Below, piece by piece: positions 11,128 through 22,980 of a stretch of 64,000 nucleotides of DNA. This stretch comes from Hydractinia symbiolongicarpus (lineage: Eukaryota > Cnidaria > Hydrozoa > Anthoathecata > Hydractiniidae). The notes beneath the pieces are model-generated. The model was not told the DNA's origin, made no database searches, and saw only the letters and a list, made by a program, of their open reading frames with translations. Location of the stretch: the NCBI RefSeq assembly GCF_029227915.1, contig NC_079880.1:1118001-1182000 (forward strand), given 5' to 3'. Within the stretch, counting starts at the first letter, position 1, and each line of letters starts with the position of its first letter. Position numbers and translations under genes: made by a program.

Positions 11128-14100
11128 TAACTTATTTGTCTATACTTTTGAATAAATCGCTACCCCAGAGCCCAGTGTAATCGCTGAGTTCCGGCAATCA
11201 TGTCAAATTAAGAAGAATGTTATTTCTTGGAGTCCAAATGTCTCATTTATCACATTTATCAGGTCACAGTCCAAAGTTAGTTCAATTAAGTCCCACAGTC
11301 AATCGTTTTACTGTTAAAAGCGATGCAACCTAGTAATATGAAAAAATATCGCTAAATACATGTTGGTACGAATATGTGACACAACCGTTGTAACTGAAGC
11401 GGATTGATACCGTTACAAAGTCAATGAAATGTAGTATTTGAAACTGTCTCTATTTCTTCAGCGCGCGCTAAGGGCTAGGATTGGTGCCACAATAAAAATT
11501 GTCTTATTTATCTAAATTTTTAAATGAAGCGCTACCACAACGCCCAGTGTAATCGCTGAGTTCCGGCAATCATGTCAAATTAAGAAGAATGTTATTTCTT
11601 GGAGTCAAATTGTCTCACTTATAACATTTATACGGTCACAGTCCAAAGTCAGTTCAATTAAGTCCCACAGTCAATCGTTGCATAGTTAAAAGCGATACAA
11701 CTTAGTAATCTCGGAAAAAATCACTAAATACATGTTGGTACGAATATGTGACGCAACTGTTGTAGTTAAAACGGACTGATACTGTTAGAAAGTCAATAAA
11801 ATGTAGTATTTGAAACTGTCTCTATTTTTTCAGCGCGCACTAAGGGCTAGGATTAGTCCCGCAGTAAAAATTGACTTATTTATCTAAATTTTTAAATGAA
11901 GCGCTACCACAGCGCCCAGTATTATCGCTGAGTGTCGTTAATAATGTCAAATTAAGAAGAATGTTATTTCTTGGAAACCAATTGTCTCACTTATAACATT
12001 TATAAGGTCACAGTCCAAAGGATTGGTCCCAAAGTAAAAACGACTTATTTATATAAATTTTTAAATGAAGCGCTACCACAGCGCCCAGTTTAATCGCTGA
12101 GTTCCGGCAATCACGTCAAAATAAGAAGAATGTTATTTCTTGGAGCCCAATTTTCTCACTTATCACATTTATAAGGTCATAGTCCAAAATCAGTTCAATT
12201 AAGTCCCACAATCAATCGTTTCACTTTTAAAAGCGATACAACTTAGTAATATCGGAAAAAATCCCTAAATACATGTTGGTACGAATATCTGACGCAACTG
12301 TTGTAGTTGAAATGGACTGACACCGTTAGAAAGTCAATAAAATGTAGTATTTGAAACTGTTTTGATTTCTTCAGCGCGCGCTAAGGGCTAGGATTAGTCC
12401 CACAGTAAAAATTGACTTATTTATATAAATTTTTAAATGAAGCGCTACCACAGCGCCCAGTATTATCGCTGAGTGTCGTTAATCATGTCAAATTAAGAAG
12501 AATGTTATTTCTTGGAAACCAATTGTCTCACTTATAACATTTATAAGGTCACAGTCCAAAATCAGTTCAATTAAGTCCCACAGTCAATCATTTCACTGTT
12601 AAAAACGATGCAACCTAGTAATATGAAAAAAATATCGCTAAATACATGTTGGTACGAATATGTGACGCAACCGTTGTAACTGAAGCGGATTGATACCGTT
12701 AGAAAGTCAATGAAATGTAGTTTTTGAAACTGTCGCCATTTCTTCAGCGCGCGATAAGGGCTAGGATTGGTCCCACGGTAAAGAATGACTTATTTATCTA
12801 AATTTTAAATGAAGCGCCACCACAGCGCCCAGTGTAATAGCTGAGTTCCCACAATCATGTCAAATTAAGATGAATGTTATTTCTTCCAGTACAATTGTCT
12901 TATTTATCACATTTATCAGGTCACAGTCCAAAGTTAGTTCAATTAAGTCCCACATTCCTTCATTTCACTGTTAAAAGCGATGCAACCTAGTAATAACAGA
13001 TAAATATCGCTAAATACATGTTGGTACGAATATGTGACGCAAAGGTTGTATCTGAAGCGGATTGATACCGTTAGAAAGTCAATGAAATGTAGTTCTTAAA
13101 AGTATCGCTATTTCTTCAGCGCGCGATAACGGCTAGGATTGGTCCCACAGTAAAAATGACTTATTTATCTACATTTTTAAATGAAGCGCTACCACAGCGC
13201 CCAGTGTAATCGCTGAGTTCCGGCAATCACGTCAAATTAAGAAGAATGTTATTTCTTGGAGTCCAATTGTCTCATTTCTCACATTTATCAGGTCACAGTC
13301 CAAAGTTCGTTCAATTCAGTCCCACAGTCAATCGTTGCATAGTTAAAAGCGATGCAATCTAGTAATATCAGAAAAATATCGCTAAATACATGTTGGTACG
13401 AATATGTAACACAACCATTGTAACTCAAACGGACTGACACTGTTAGAAAGTCAATGAAATGTAGCATTTGAAACTGTCTCCATTTCTTCAGCGCGCGCTA
13501 ACGGCTAGGATTCGTCCCGCAATTAAAAAGTGACTTTTTCATCTTAATTTTCAAATGAAGCGCTACCACATCGCTCATTGTAATCGCTGAGTTGCGGCAA
13601 TCATGTCAAATTAAGAAGAATGTTATTTCTTGGAGTCCAATTGTCTCATTTCTCACATTTATCAGGTCACAGTCCAAAGTTAGTTCAATTAAGTCCTACA
13701 TTCATTCATTTCACTGTTAAAAGCGATGCAACCTAGTAATAACAGATAAATATCGCTAAATACATGTTGGTACGAATATGTGACACAACCGTTGTAACAG
13801 AAGCGGATTGATACCGTTACAAAGTCAATGAAATGTAGTTCTTAAAAGTGTCGCTATTTCTTCAGCGAGCGATAACGGCTAGGATTGGTCTCACAGTAAA
13901 AATGACTTATTTATCTACATTTTTAAATGAAGCGCTACCACAGCGCCCAGTGTAATCGCTGAGTTCCGGCAATCACGTCAAATTAAGAAGAATGTTATTT
14001 CTTGGAGTCCAATTGTCTCATTTCTTACATTTATCAGGTCACGCCCAAAATCAGTTCAATTAAGTCCCACAGTCAATCGTTTCACTGTTAAAAGCGATAC

Positions 14101-14274
14101 AACCTAGTAATACCGGAAAGATATCACGAAATACATGTTGGTACGAACATGTGACTCACCTGTTGTAACACAAACGGATTTATACTGTTAGAAAGTCAAT
14201 GAAATTTAGTTTTTGAATCTGTTGCTATTACTTCAGCGCGCGATAACGGCTACAATTTGTCCAACAGCACAAAA
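11128..14274 (+). repeat. 7-unit HOR, copy 3, with a 913 bp triplet added
   Basis: Units start at 11128, 11500, 11872 (short), 12041, 12413, 12786, 13157, 13531 and 13903. Units 12786, 13157 and the first half of 13531 match 9278, 9649 and 10023 at an offset of 3508 bp. This is about 914 bp more than the 2594 bp offset of the first two units, so one short and two full units were gained. The unit at 13531 switches from the 10023 type to the 10385 type in its middle (TACATTCATTCATTTC), dropping one unit. Confidence 0.8.
11872..12040 (+). repeat. Short 169 bp unit, first occurrence
   Basis: The unit runs normally to TCACAGTCCAAAG and then jumps to GATTGGTCCCAAAG, losing about 202 bp including the ACATGTTGGTACGAATATG box. 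The two ends share only AG at the join. Other copies start at 19834, 24098, 25011, 28155, 30183, 31096, 32009, 33668, 36198, 37858, 39148, 40438, 41723, 43383, 44668, 48318, 53332, 54990, 56649 and 59050. All have the same join, and after it CCCAAAG or a close variant where full units have CCCACAG. That points to one founding deletion followed by spreading. Units following 36198, 37858 and 39148 start one base later (170 bp). Confidence 0.92.
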
Positions 14275-14757
14275 TAACTTATTTGTCTATATTTTTGAAT
14301 AAATCGCTACCCCAGAGCCCAGTGTAATCGCTGAGTTCCGGCAATCATGTCAAATTAAGAAGAATGTTATTTCTTGGAGTCCAATTGTCTCACTTATAAC
14401 ATTTATAACGTCACAGTCCAAAATCAGTTCAGTTATGTGCCACAGTCAATCGTTTCACTGGTAAAAGCGATGCACCCTAGTAATATGAGAAAAATATATC
14501 TAAAAACATGTTGGTACGAATATGTGACGCAACCGTTGTAACTGAAGCGGATTGATACCCTTAGAAAGTCAATGAAATGTAGTTTTTGAATCTGTCTCTA
14601 TTTCTTCTGCGCATTCTAACGGCTACGATTGGTCCCACAGCACAAAATGACTTACTTGTCTACATTTTTGAATAAAGCGCTACCCCAGCGCCCAGTGTAA
14701 TCGCTGAGTTCCGGCAATCATGTCAAATTAAGAAGAATGTTATTTCTTGGAGTCCAA

Positions 14758-15451
14758 TTGTCTCATTTCTCACATTTATCAGGTCACAGTCCAAAGTTTG
14801 TTCAATTAAGTCCCACAGTCAATTGTTTCATTGTTAAAAGCGACGCAACCTAGTAATATCAGAAGAATATCGCTAATGCGAATATGTGACCCAACCATTG
14901 TAACTCAAAGGGACTGACACCGTTAGAAAGTCAATGAAATGTAGTTTTTGAAACTGTCGCTATTTTTTCAGCGCGCGATAAGGGCTAGGATTGGTCCCAC
15001 GGTAAAAAATGACTTATTTATCTAAATTTTAAATGAAGCGCTACCACAGCGCCCAGTGTAATAGCTGAGTTCCCGCAATCATGTCAAATTAAGATGAATG
15101 TTATTTCTTGGAGTACAATTGTCTTATTTGTCACATTTATCAGGTCAAAGTCCAAAGTTAGTTCAATTAAGTCCCACATTCATTCATTTCACTGTTAAAA
15201 GCGATGCAACCTAGTAATAACAGATAAATATCGCTAAATACATGTTGGTACGAATATGTGACACAACCGTTGTAACAGAAGCGGATTGATACCGTTACAA
15301 AGTCAATGAAATGTAGTTCTTAAAAGTGTCGCTATTTCTTCAGCGAGCGATAACGGCTAGGATTGGTCCCACAGTAAAAATAACTTATTTATCTACATTT
15401 TTAAATGAAGCGCTACCACAGCGCCCAGTGTAATCGCTGAGTTCCGGCAAT
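14758..15451 (+). repeat. Segment joining the two long HOR blocks
   Basis: This stretch matches 10133-10826 at an offset of 4625 bp, including the 11 bp deletion (TAATGCGAATATG near 14875) and units at 15010 and 15381 that match 10385 and 10756. It is another copy of an internal part of block A, not unique sequence. The unit at 14648 is therefore a hybrid: its 5' part has the TTACTTGTCTACATT start and its 3' part is of the 10023 type. Confidence 0.85.
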
Positions 15452-18400
15452 CACGTCAAATTAAGAAGAATGTTATTTCTTGGAGTCTAATTGTCTCATT
15501 TCTTACATTTATCAGGTCACGCCCAAAATCAGTTCAATTAAGTCCCACAGTCAATCGTTTCACTGTTAAAAGCGATACAACCTAGTAATACCGGAAAGAT
15601 ATCACGAAATACATGTTGGTACGAACATGTGACTCACCTGTTGTAACACAAACGGATTTATACTGTTAGAAAGTCAATGAAATTTAGTTTTTGAATCTGT
15701 TGCTATTTCTTCAGCGCGCGATAACGGCTACGATTGGTCCAACAGCACAAAATAACTTATTTGTCTATATTTTTGAATAAATCGCTACCCCAGAGCCCAG
15801 TGTAATCGCTGAGTTCCGGCAATCATGTCAAATTAAGAAGAATGTTATTTCTTGGAGTCCAAATGTCTTATTTATCATATTTATAAGGTCATAGTCCAAA
15901 ATCAGTTCAATTAAGTCCCACAGTCAATCGTTTCACTGTTAAAAACGATACAACTTAGTAATCTCGGAAAAAATCACTAAATACATGTTGGTACGAATAT
16001 GTGACACAACCGTTGTAACAGAAGCGGATTGATACCGTTACAAAGTCAATGAAATGTAGTTCTTAAAAGTGTCGCTATTTCTTCAGCGAGCGATAACGGC
16101 TAGGATTGGTCCCACAGTAAAAATAACTTATTTATCTACATTTTTAAATGAAGCGCTACCATAGCGCCCAGTGTAATCGCTGAGTTCCGGCAATCACGTC
16201 AAATTAAGAAGAATGTTATTTCTTGGAGTCAAATTGTCGCATTTCTTACATTTATCAGGTCACGCCCAAAATCAGTTCAATTGAGTCCCACAGTCAATCG
16301 TTTCACTGTTAAAAGCGATACAACCTAGTAATACCGGAAAGATATCACGAAATACATGTTGGTACGAACATGTGACTCACCTGTTGTAACACAAACGGAT
16401 TTATACTGTTAGAAAGTCAATGAAATTTAGTTTTTGAATCTGTTGCTATTTCTTCAGCGCGCGATAACGGCTACGATTGGTCCAACAGCACAAAATAACT
16501 TATTTGTCTATATTTTTGAATAAATCGCTACCCCAGAGCCCAGTGTAATCGCTGAGTTCCGGCAATCATGTCAAGTTAAGAAGAATGTTATTTCTTGGAG
16601 TCCAAATGTCTCATTTATCACATTTATCAGGTCACAGTCCAAAGTTAGTTCAATTAAGTCCCACAGTCAATGGTTTTACTGTTAAAAGCGATGCAACCTA
16701 GTAATATGAAAAAATATCGCTAAATACATGTTGGTACGAATATGTGACGCAAACGTTGTAACTGAAGCGGATTGATAACGTTAGAAAGTCAATGAAATGT
16801 AGTATTTGAAACTGTCTCTATTTCTTCAGCGCGCGCTAAGGGCTAGGATTGGTGCCACAATAAAAATTGTCTTATTTATCTAAATTTTTAAATGAAGCGC
16901 TACCACAACGCCCAGTGTAATCGCTGAGTTCCGGCAATCATGTCAAATTAAGAAGAGTGTTATTTCTTGGAGTCAAATTGTCTCACTTATAACATTTATA
17001 AGGTCACAGTCCAATTCAGTTCAATTAAGTCCCACAGTCAATCATTTCACTGTTAAAAACGATGCAACCTAGTAATATGAAAAAAATATCGCTAAATACA
17101 TGTTGGTACGAATATGTGACGCAACCGTTGTAACTGAAGCGGATTGATACCGTTAGAAAGTCAATGAAATGTAGTTTTTGAAACTGTCGCCATTTCTTCA
17201 GCGCGCGATAAGGGCTGGGATTGGTCCCACGGTAAAGAATGACTTATTTATCTAAATTTTAAATGAAGCGCTACCACAGCGCCCAGTGTAATAGCTGAGT
17301 TCCCGCAATCATGTCAAATTAAGATGAATGTTATTTCTTGCAGTACAATTGTCTTATTTATCACAATTATCAGGTCACAGTCCAAAGTTAGTTCAATTAA
17401 GTCCCACATTCATTCATTTCACTGTTAAAAGCGATGCAACCTAGTAATAACATATAAAGATCGCTAAATACATGTTGGTACGAATATGTGACGCAAAGGT
17501 TGTATCTGAAGCGGATTGATACCGTTAGAAAGTCAATGAAATGTAGTTCTTAAAAGTATCGCTATTTCTTCAGCGCGCGATAACGGCTAGGATTAGTCCC
17601 ACAGTAAAAATGACTTATTTATCTACATTTTTAAATGAAGCGCTACCACAGCGCCCAGTGTAATCGCTGAGTTCCGGCAATCACGTCAAATTAAGAAGAA
17701 TGTTATTTCTTGGAGTCCAATTGTCTCATTTCTCACATTTATCAGGTCACAGTCCAAAGTTCGTTCAATTCAGTCCCACAGTCAATCGTTGCATAGTTAA
17801 AAGCGATGCAATCTAGTAATATCAGAAAAATATCGCTAAATACATGTTGGTACGAATATGTAACACAACCATTGTAACTCAAACGGACTGACACTGTTAG
17901 AAAGTCAATGAAATGTAGCATTTGAAACTGTCTCCATTTCTTCAGCGCGCGCTAACGGCTAGGATTCGTCCCGCAGTTAAAAAGTGACTTTTTCATCTTA
18001 ATTTTCAAATGAAGCGCTACCACATCGCTCATTGTAATCGCTGAGTTGCGGCAATCATGTCAAACTAAGAAGAATGTTATTTCTTGGAGTCCAATTGTCT
18101 CATTTCTCACATTTATCAGGTCACAGTCCAAAGTTAGTTCAATTAAGTCCCACAGTCAATTGTTTCATTGTTAAAAGCGATGCAACCTAGTAATATCAGA
18201 AGAATATCGCTAATGCGAATATGTGACCCAACCGTTGTAACTCAAACAGACTGACACCGTTAGAAAGTCAATGAAATGTAGTTTTTGAAACTGTCGCTAT
18301 TTCTTCAGCGCGCGATAAGGGCTAGGATTGGTCCCACGGTAAAAAATGACTTATTTATCTAAATTTTAAATGATGCGCTACCACAGCGCCCAGTGTAATA

Positions 18401-21400
18401 GCTGAGTTCTCGCAATCATGTCAAATTAAGATGAATGTTATTTCTTGGAGTACAATTGTCTTATTTGTCACATTTATCAGGTCACAGTCCAAAGTTAGTT
18501 CAATTAAGTCCCACATTCATTCATTTCACTGTTAAAAGCGATACAAGCTAGTAATAACAGATAAAAATCGCTAAATACATGTTGGTACGAATATGTGACA
18601 CAACCGTTGTAACAGAAGCGGATTGATACCGTTACAAAGTCAATGAAATGTAGTTCTTAAAAGTGTCGCTATTTCTTCAGCGAGCGATAACGGCTAGGAT
18701 TGGTCCCACAGTAAAAATAACTTATTTATCTACATTTTTAAATGAAGCGCTACCACAGCGCCCAGTGTAATCGCTGAGTTCCGGCAATCACGTCAAATTA
18801 AGAAGAATGTTATTTCTTGGAGTCCAATTGTCTCATTTCTTACATTTATCAGGACACGCCCAAAATCAGTTCAATTAAGTCCCACAGTCAATCGTTTCAC
18901 TGTTAAAAGCGATACAACCTAGTAATACCGGAAAGATATCACGAAATACATGTTGGTACGAACATGTGACTCACCTGTTGTAACACAAACGGATTTATAC
19001 TGTTAGAAAGTCAATGAAATGTAGTTTTTGAATCTGTTGCTATTTCTTCAGCGCGCGATAACGGCTACGATTGGTCCAACAGCACAAAATAACTTATTTG
19101 TCTATACTTTTGAATAAATCGCTACCCCAGAGCCCAGTGTAATCGCTGAGTTCCGGCAATCATGTCAAATTAAGAAGAATGTTATTTCTTGGAGTCCAAA
19201 TGTCTCATTTATCACATTTATCAGGTCACAGTCCAAAGTTAGTTCAATTAAGTCCCACAGTCAATCGTTTTACTGTTAAAAGCGATGCAACCTAGTAATA
19301 TGAAAAAATATCGCTAAATACATGTTGGTACGAATATGTGACACAACCGTTGTAACTGAAGCGGATTGATACCGTTACAAAGTCAATGAAATGTAGTATT
19401 TGAAACTGTCTCTATTTCTTCAGCGCGCGCTAAGGGCTAGGATTGGTGCCACAATAAAAATTGTCTTATTTATCTAAATTTTTAAATGAAGCGCTACCAC
19501 AACGCCCAGTGTAATCGCTGAGTTCCGGCAATCATGTCAAATTAAGAAGAATGTTATTTCTTGGAGTCAAATTGTCTCACTTATAACATTTATACGGTCA
19601 CAGTCCAAAGTCAGTTCAATTAAGTCCCACAGTCAATCGTTGCATAGTTAAAAGCGATACAACTTAGTAATCTCGGAAAAAATCACTAAATACATGTTGG
19701 TACGAATATGTGACGCAACTGTTGTAGTTAAAACGGACTGATACTGTTAGAAAGTCAATAAAATGTAGTATTTGAAACTGTCTCTATTTTTTCAGCGCGC
19801 ACTAAGGGCTAGGATTAGTCCCGCAGTAAAAATTGACTTATTTATCTAAATTTTTAAATGAAGCGCTACCACAGCGCCCAGTATTATCGCTGAGTGTCGT
19901 TAATCATGTCAAATTAAGAAGAATGTTATTTCTTGGAAACCAATTGTCTCACTTATAACATTTATAAGGTCACAGTCCAAAGGATTGGTCCCAAAGTAAA
20001 AACGACTTATTTATATAAATTTTTAAATGAAGCGCTACCACAGCGCCCAGTTTAATCGCTGAGTTCCGGCAATCACGTCAAATTAAGAAGAATGTTATTT
20101 CTTGGAGCCCAATTTTCTCACTTATCACATTTATAAGGTCATAGTCCAAAATCAGTTCAATTAAGTCCCACAGTCAATCGTTTCACTTTTAAAAGCGATA
20201 CAACTTAGTAATATCGGAAAAAATCCCTAAATACATGTTGGTACGAATATCTGACGCAACTGTTGTAGTTGAAATGGACTGACACCGTTAGAAAGTCAAT
20301 AAAATGTAGTATTTGAAACTGTTTTGATTTCTTCAGCGCGCGCTAAGGGCTAGGATTAGTCCCACAGTAAAAATTGACTTATTTATATAAATTTTTAAAT
20401 GAAGCGCTACCACAGCGCCCAGTATTATCGCTGAGTGTCGTTAATCATGTCAAATTAAGAAGAATGTTATTTCTTGGAAACCAATTGTCTCACTTATAAC
20501 ATTTATAAGGTCACAGTCCAAAATCAGTTCAATTAAGTCCCACAGTCAATCATTTCACTGTTAAAAACGATGCAACCTAGTAATATGAAAAAAATATCGC
20601 TAAATACATGTTGGTACGAATATGTGACGCAACCGTTGTAACTGAAGCGGATTGATACCGTTAGAAAGTCAATGAAATGTAGTTTTTGAAACTGTCGCCA
20701 TTTCTTCAGCGCGCGATAAGGGCTAGGATTGGTCCCACGGTAAAGAATGACTTATTTATCTAAATTTTAAATGAAGCGCCACCACAGCGCCCAGTGTAAT
20801 AGCTGAGTTCCCACAATCATGTCAAATTAAGATGAATGTTATTTCTTCCAGTACAATTGTCTTATTTATCACATTTATCAGGTCACAGTCCAAAGTTAGT
20901 TCAATTAAGTCCCACATTCCTTCATTTCACTGTTAAAAGCGATGCAACCTAGTAATAACAGAGAAATATCGCTAAATACATGTTGGTACGAATATGTGAC
21001 GCAAAGGTTGTATCTGAAGCGGATTGATACCGTTAGAAAGTCAATGAAATGTAGTTCTTAAAAGTATCGCTATTTCTTCAGCGCGCGATAACGGCTAGGA
21101 TTGGTCCCACAGTAAAAATGACTTATTTATCTACATTTTTAAATGAAGCGCTACCACAGCGCCCAGTGTAATCGCTGAGTTCCGGCAATCACGTCAAATT
21201 AAGAAGAATGTTATTTCTTGGAGTCCAATTGTCTCATTTCTCACATTTATCAGGTCACAGTCCAAAGTTCGTTCAATTCAGTCCCACAGTCAATCGTTGC
21301 ATAGTTAAAAGCGATGCAATCTAGTAATATCAGAAAAATATCGCTAAATACATGTTGGTACGAATATGTAACACAACCATTGTAACTCAAACGGACTGAC

Positions 21401-22719
21401 ACTGTTAGAAAGTCAATGAAATGTAGCATTTGAAACTGTCTCCATTTCTTCAGCGCGCGCTAACGGCTAGGATTCGTCCCGCAATTAAAAAGTGACTTTT
21501 TCATCTTAATTTTCAAATGAAGCGCTACCACATCGCTCATTGTAATCGCTGAGTTGCGGCAATCATGTCAAATTAAGAAGAATGTTATTTCTTGGAGTCC
21601 AATTGTCTCATTTCTCACATTTATCAGGTCACAGTCCAAAGTTAGTTCAATTAAGTCCCACATTCATTCATTTCACTGTTAAAAGCGATGCAACCTAGTA
21701 ATAACAGATAAATATCGCTAAATACATGTTGGTACGAACATGTGACACAACCGTTGTAACAGAAGCGGATTGATACCGTTACAAAGTCAATGAAATGTAG
21801 TTCTTAAAAGTGTCGCTATTTCTTCAGCGAGCGATAACGGCTAGGATTGGTCTCACAGTAAAAATGACTTATTTATCTACATTTTTAAATGAAGCGCTAC
21901 CACAGCGCCCAGTGTAATCGCTGAGTTCCGGCAATCACGTCAAATTAAGAAGAATGTTATTTCTTGGAGTCCAATTGTCTCATTTCTTACATTTATCAGG
22001 TCACGCCCAAAATCAGTTCAATTAAGTCCCACAGTCAATCGTTTCACTGTTAAAAGCGATACAACCTAGTAATACCGGAAAGATATCACGAAATACATGT
22101 TGGTACGAACATGTGACTCACCTGTTGTAACACAAACGGATTTATACTGTTAGAAAGTCAATGAAATTTAGTTTTTGAATCTGTTGCTATTTCTTCAGCG
22201 CGCGATAACGGCTACAATTTGTCCAACAGCACAAAATAACTTATTTGTCTATATTTTTGAATAAATCGCCACCCCAGAGCCCAGTGTAATCGCTGAGTTC
22301 CGGCAATCATGTCAAATTAAGAAGAATGTTATTTCTTGGAGTCCAATTGTCTCACTTATAACATTTATAACGTCACAGTCCAAAATCAGTTCAGTTATGT
22401 GCCACAGTCAATCGTTTCACTGGTAAAAGCGATGCACCCTAGTAATATGAGAAAAATATATCTAAAAACATGTTGGTACGAATATGTGACGCAACCGTTG
22501 CAACTGAAGCGGATTGATACCCTTAGAAAGTCAATGAAATGTAGTTTTTGAATCTGTCTCTATTTCTTCTGCGCATTCTAACGGCTACGATTGGTCCCAC
22601 AGCACAAAATGACTTACTTGTCTACATTTTTGAATAAAGCGCTACCCCAGCGCCCAGTGTAATCGCTGAGTTCCGGCAATCATGTCAAATTAAGAAGAAT
22701 GTTATTTCTTGGAGTCCAA
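15452..22719 (+). repeat. Long HOR block, copy B (about 7268 bp)
   Basis: Units start at 15753, 16124, 16496, 16868, 17240, 17611, 17985, 18347, 18718, 19090, 19462, 19834 (short), 20003, 20375, 20748, 21119, 21493, 21865, 22237 and 22610. Each is 7962 bp from its partner in copy A. Agreement ends inside the unit at 22610, where the sequence jumps to a different unit type. Confidence 0.93.
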
Positions 22720-22980
22720 ATGTCTTATTTATCATATTTATAAGGTCATAGTCCAAAATCAGTTCAATTAAGTCCCACAGTCAATCGTTTCACTGTTAAA
22801 AACGATACAACTTAGTAATCTCGGAAAAAATCACTAAATACATGTTGGTACGAATATGTGACACAACCGTTGTAACAGAAGCGGATTGATACCGTTTCAA
22901 AGTCAATGAAATGTAGTTCTTAAAAGTGTCGCTATTTCTTCAGCGAGCGATAACGGCTAGGATTGGTCCCACAGTAAAAA
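22610..22980 (+). repeat. Chimeric unit ending copy B
   Basis: The first part has TTACTTGTCTACATTTTTG and GCGCTACCCCAGCGC, as at 14648. From about 22719 it has AAATGTCTTATTTATCATA, as in the units at 7791 and 15753. The exchange removed 1105 bp (three units) relative to the 7962 bp period. Confidence 0.88.

Larger units (their letters stand above)
7490..14757 (+). repeat. Long HOR block, copy A (about 7268 bp)
   Basis: This stretch recurs at an offset of exactly 7962 bp at 15452-22719. I followed it through unit starts and many private marks, for example GAGTCTAATT at 7521/15483, TCTTATTTATCATATTT at 7904/15866, the short unit at 11872/19834 and TACAATTTGTCC at 14250/22212. I noticed only scattered single-base differences (for example near 9304, 10441, 10878, 11943, 12121, 13697 and 14539), so the copies are well above 99% identical. 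The 7962 bp period holds 22 units, 21 full and one short. Confidence 0.93.

Noticed and set aside
22336-22551. 71-codon open reading frame starting at TTG
   Set aside because: Its partner 7962 bp upstream has TAA at 14539-14541 where this copy has CAA at 22501-22503. One T-to-C change therefore makes the frame longer by chance. It lies wholly within satellite sequence.
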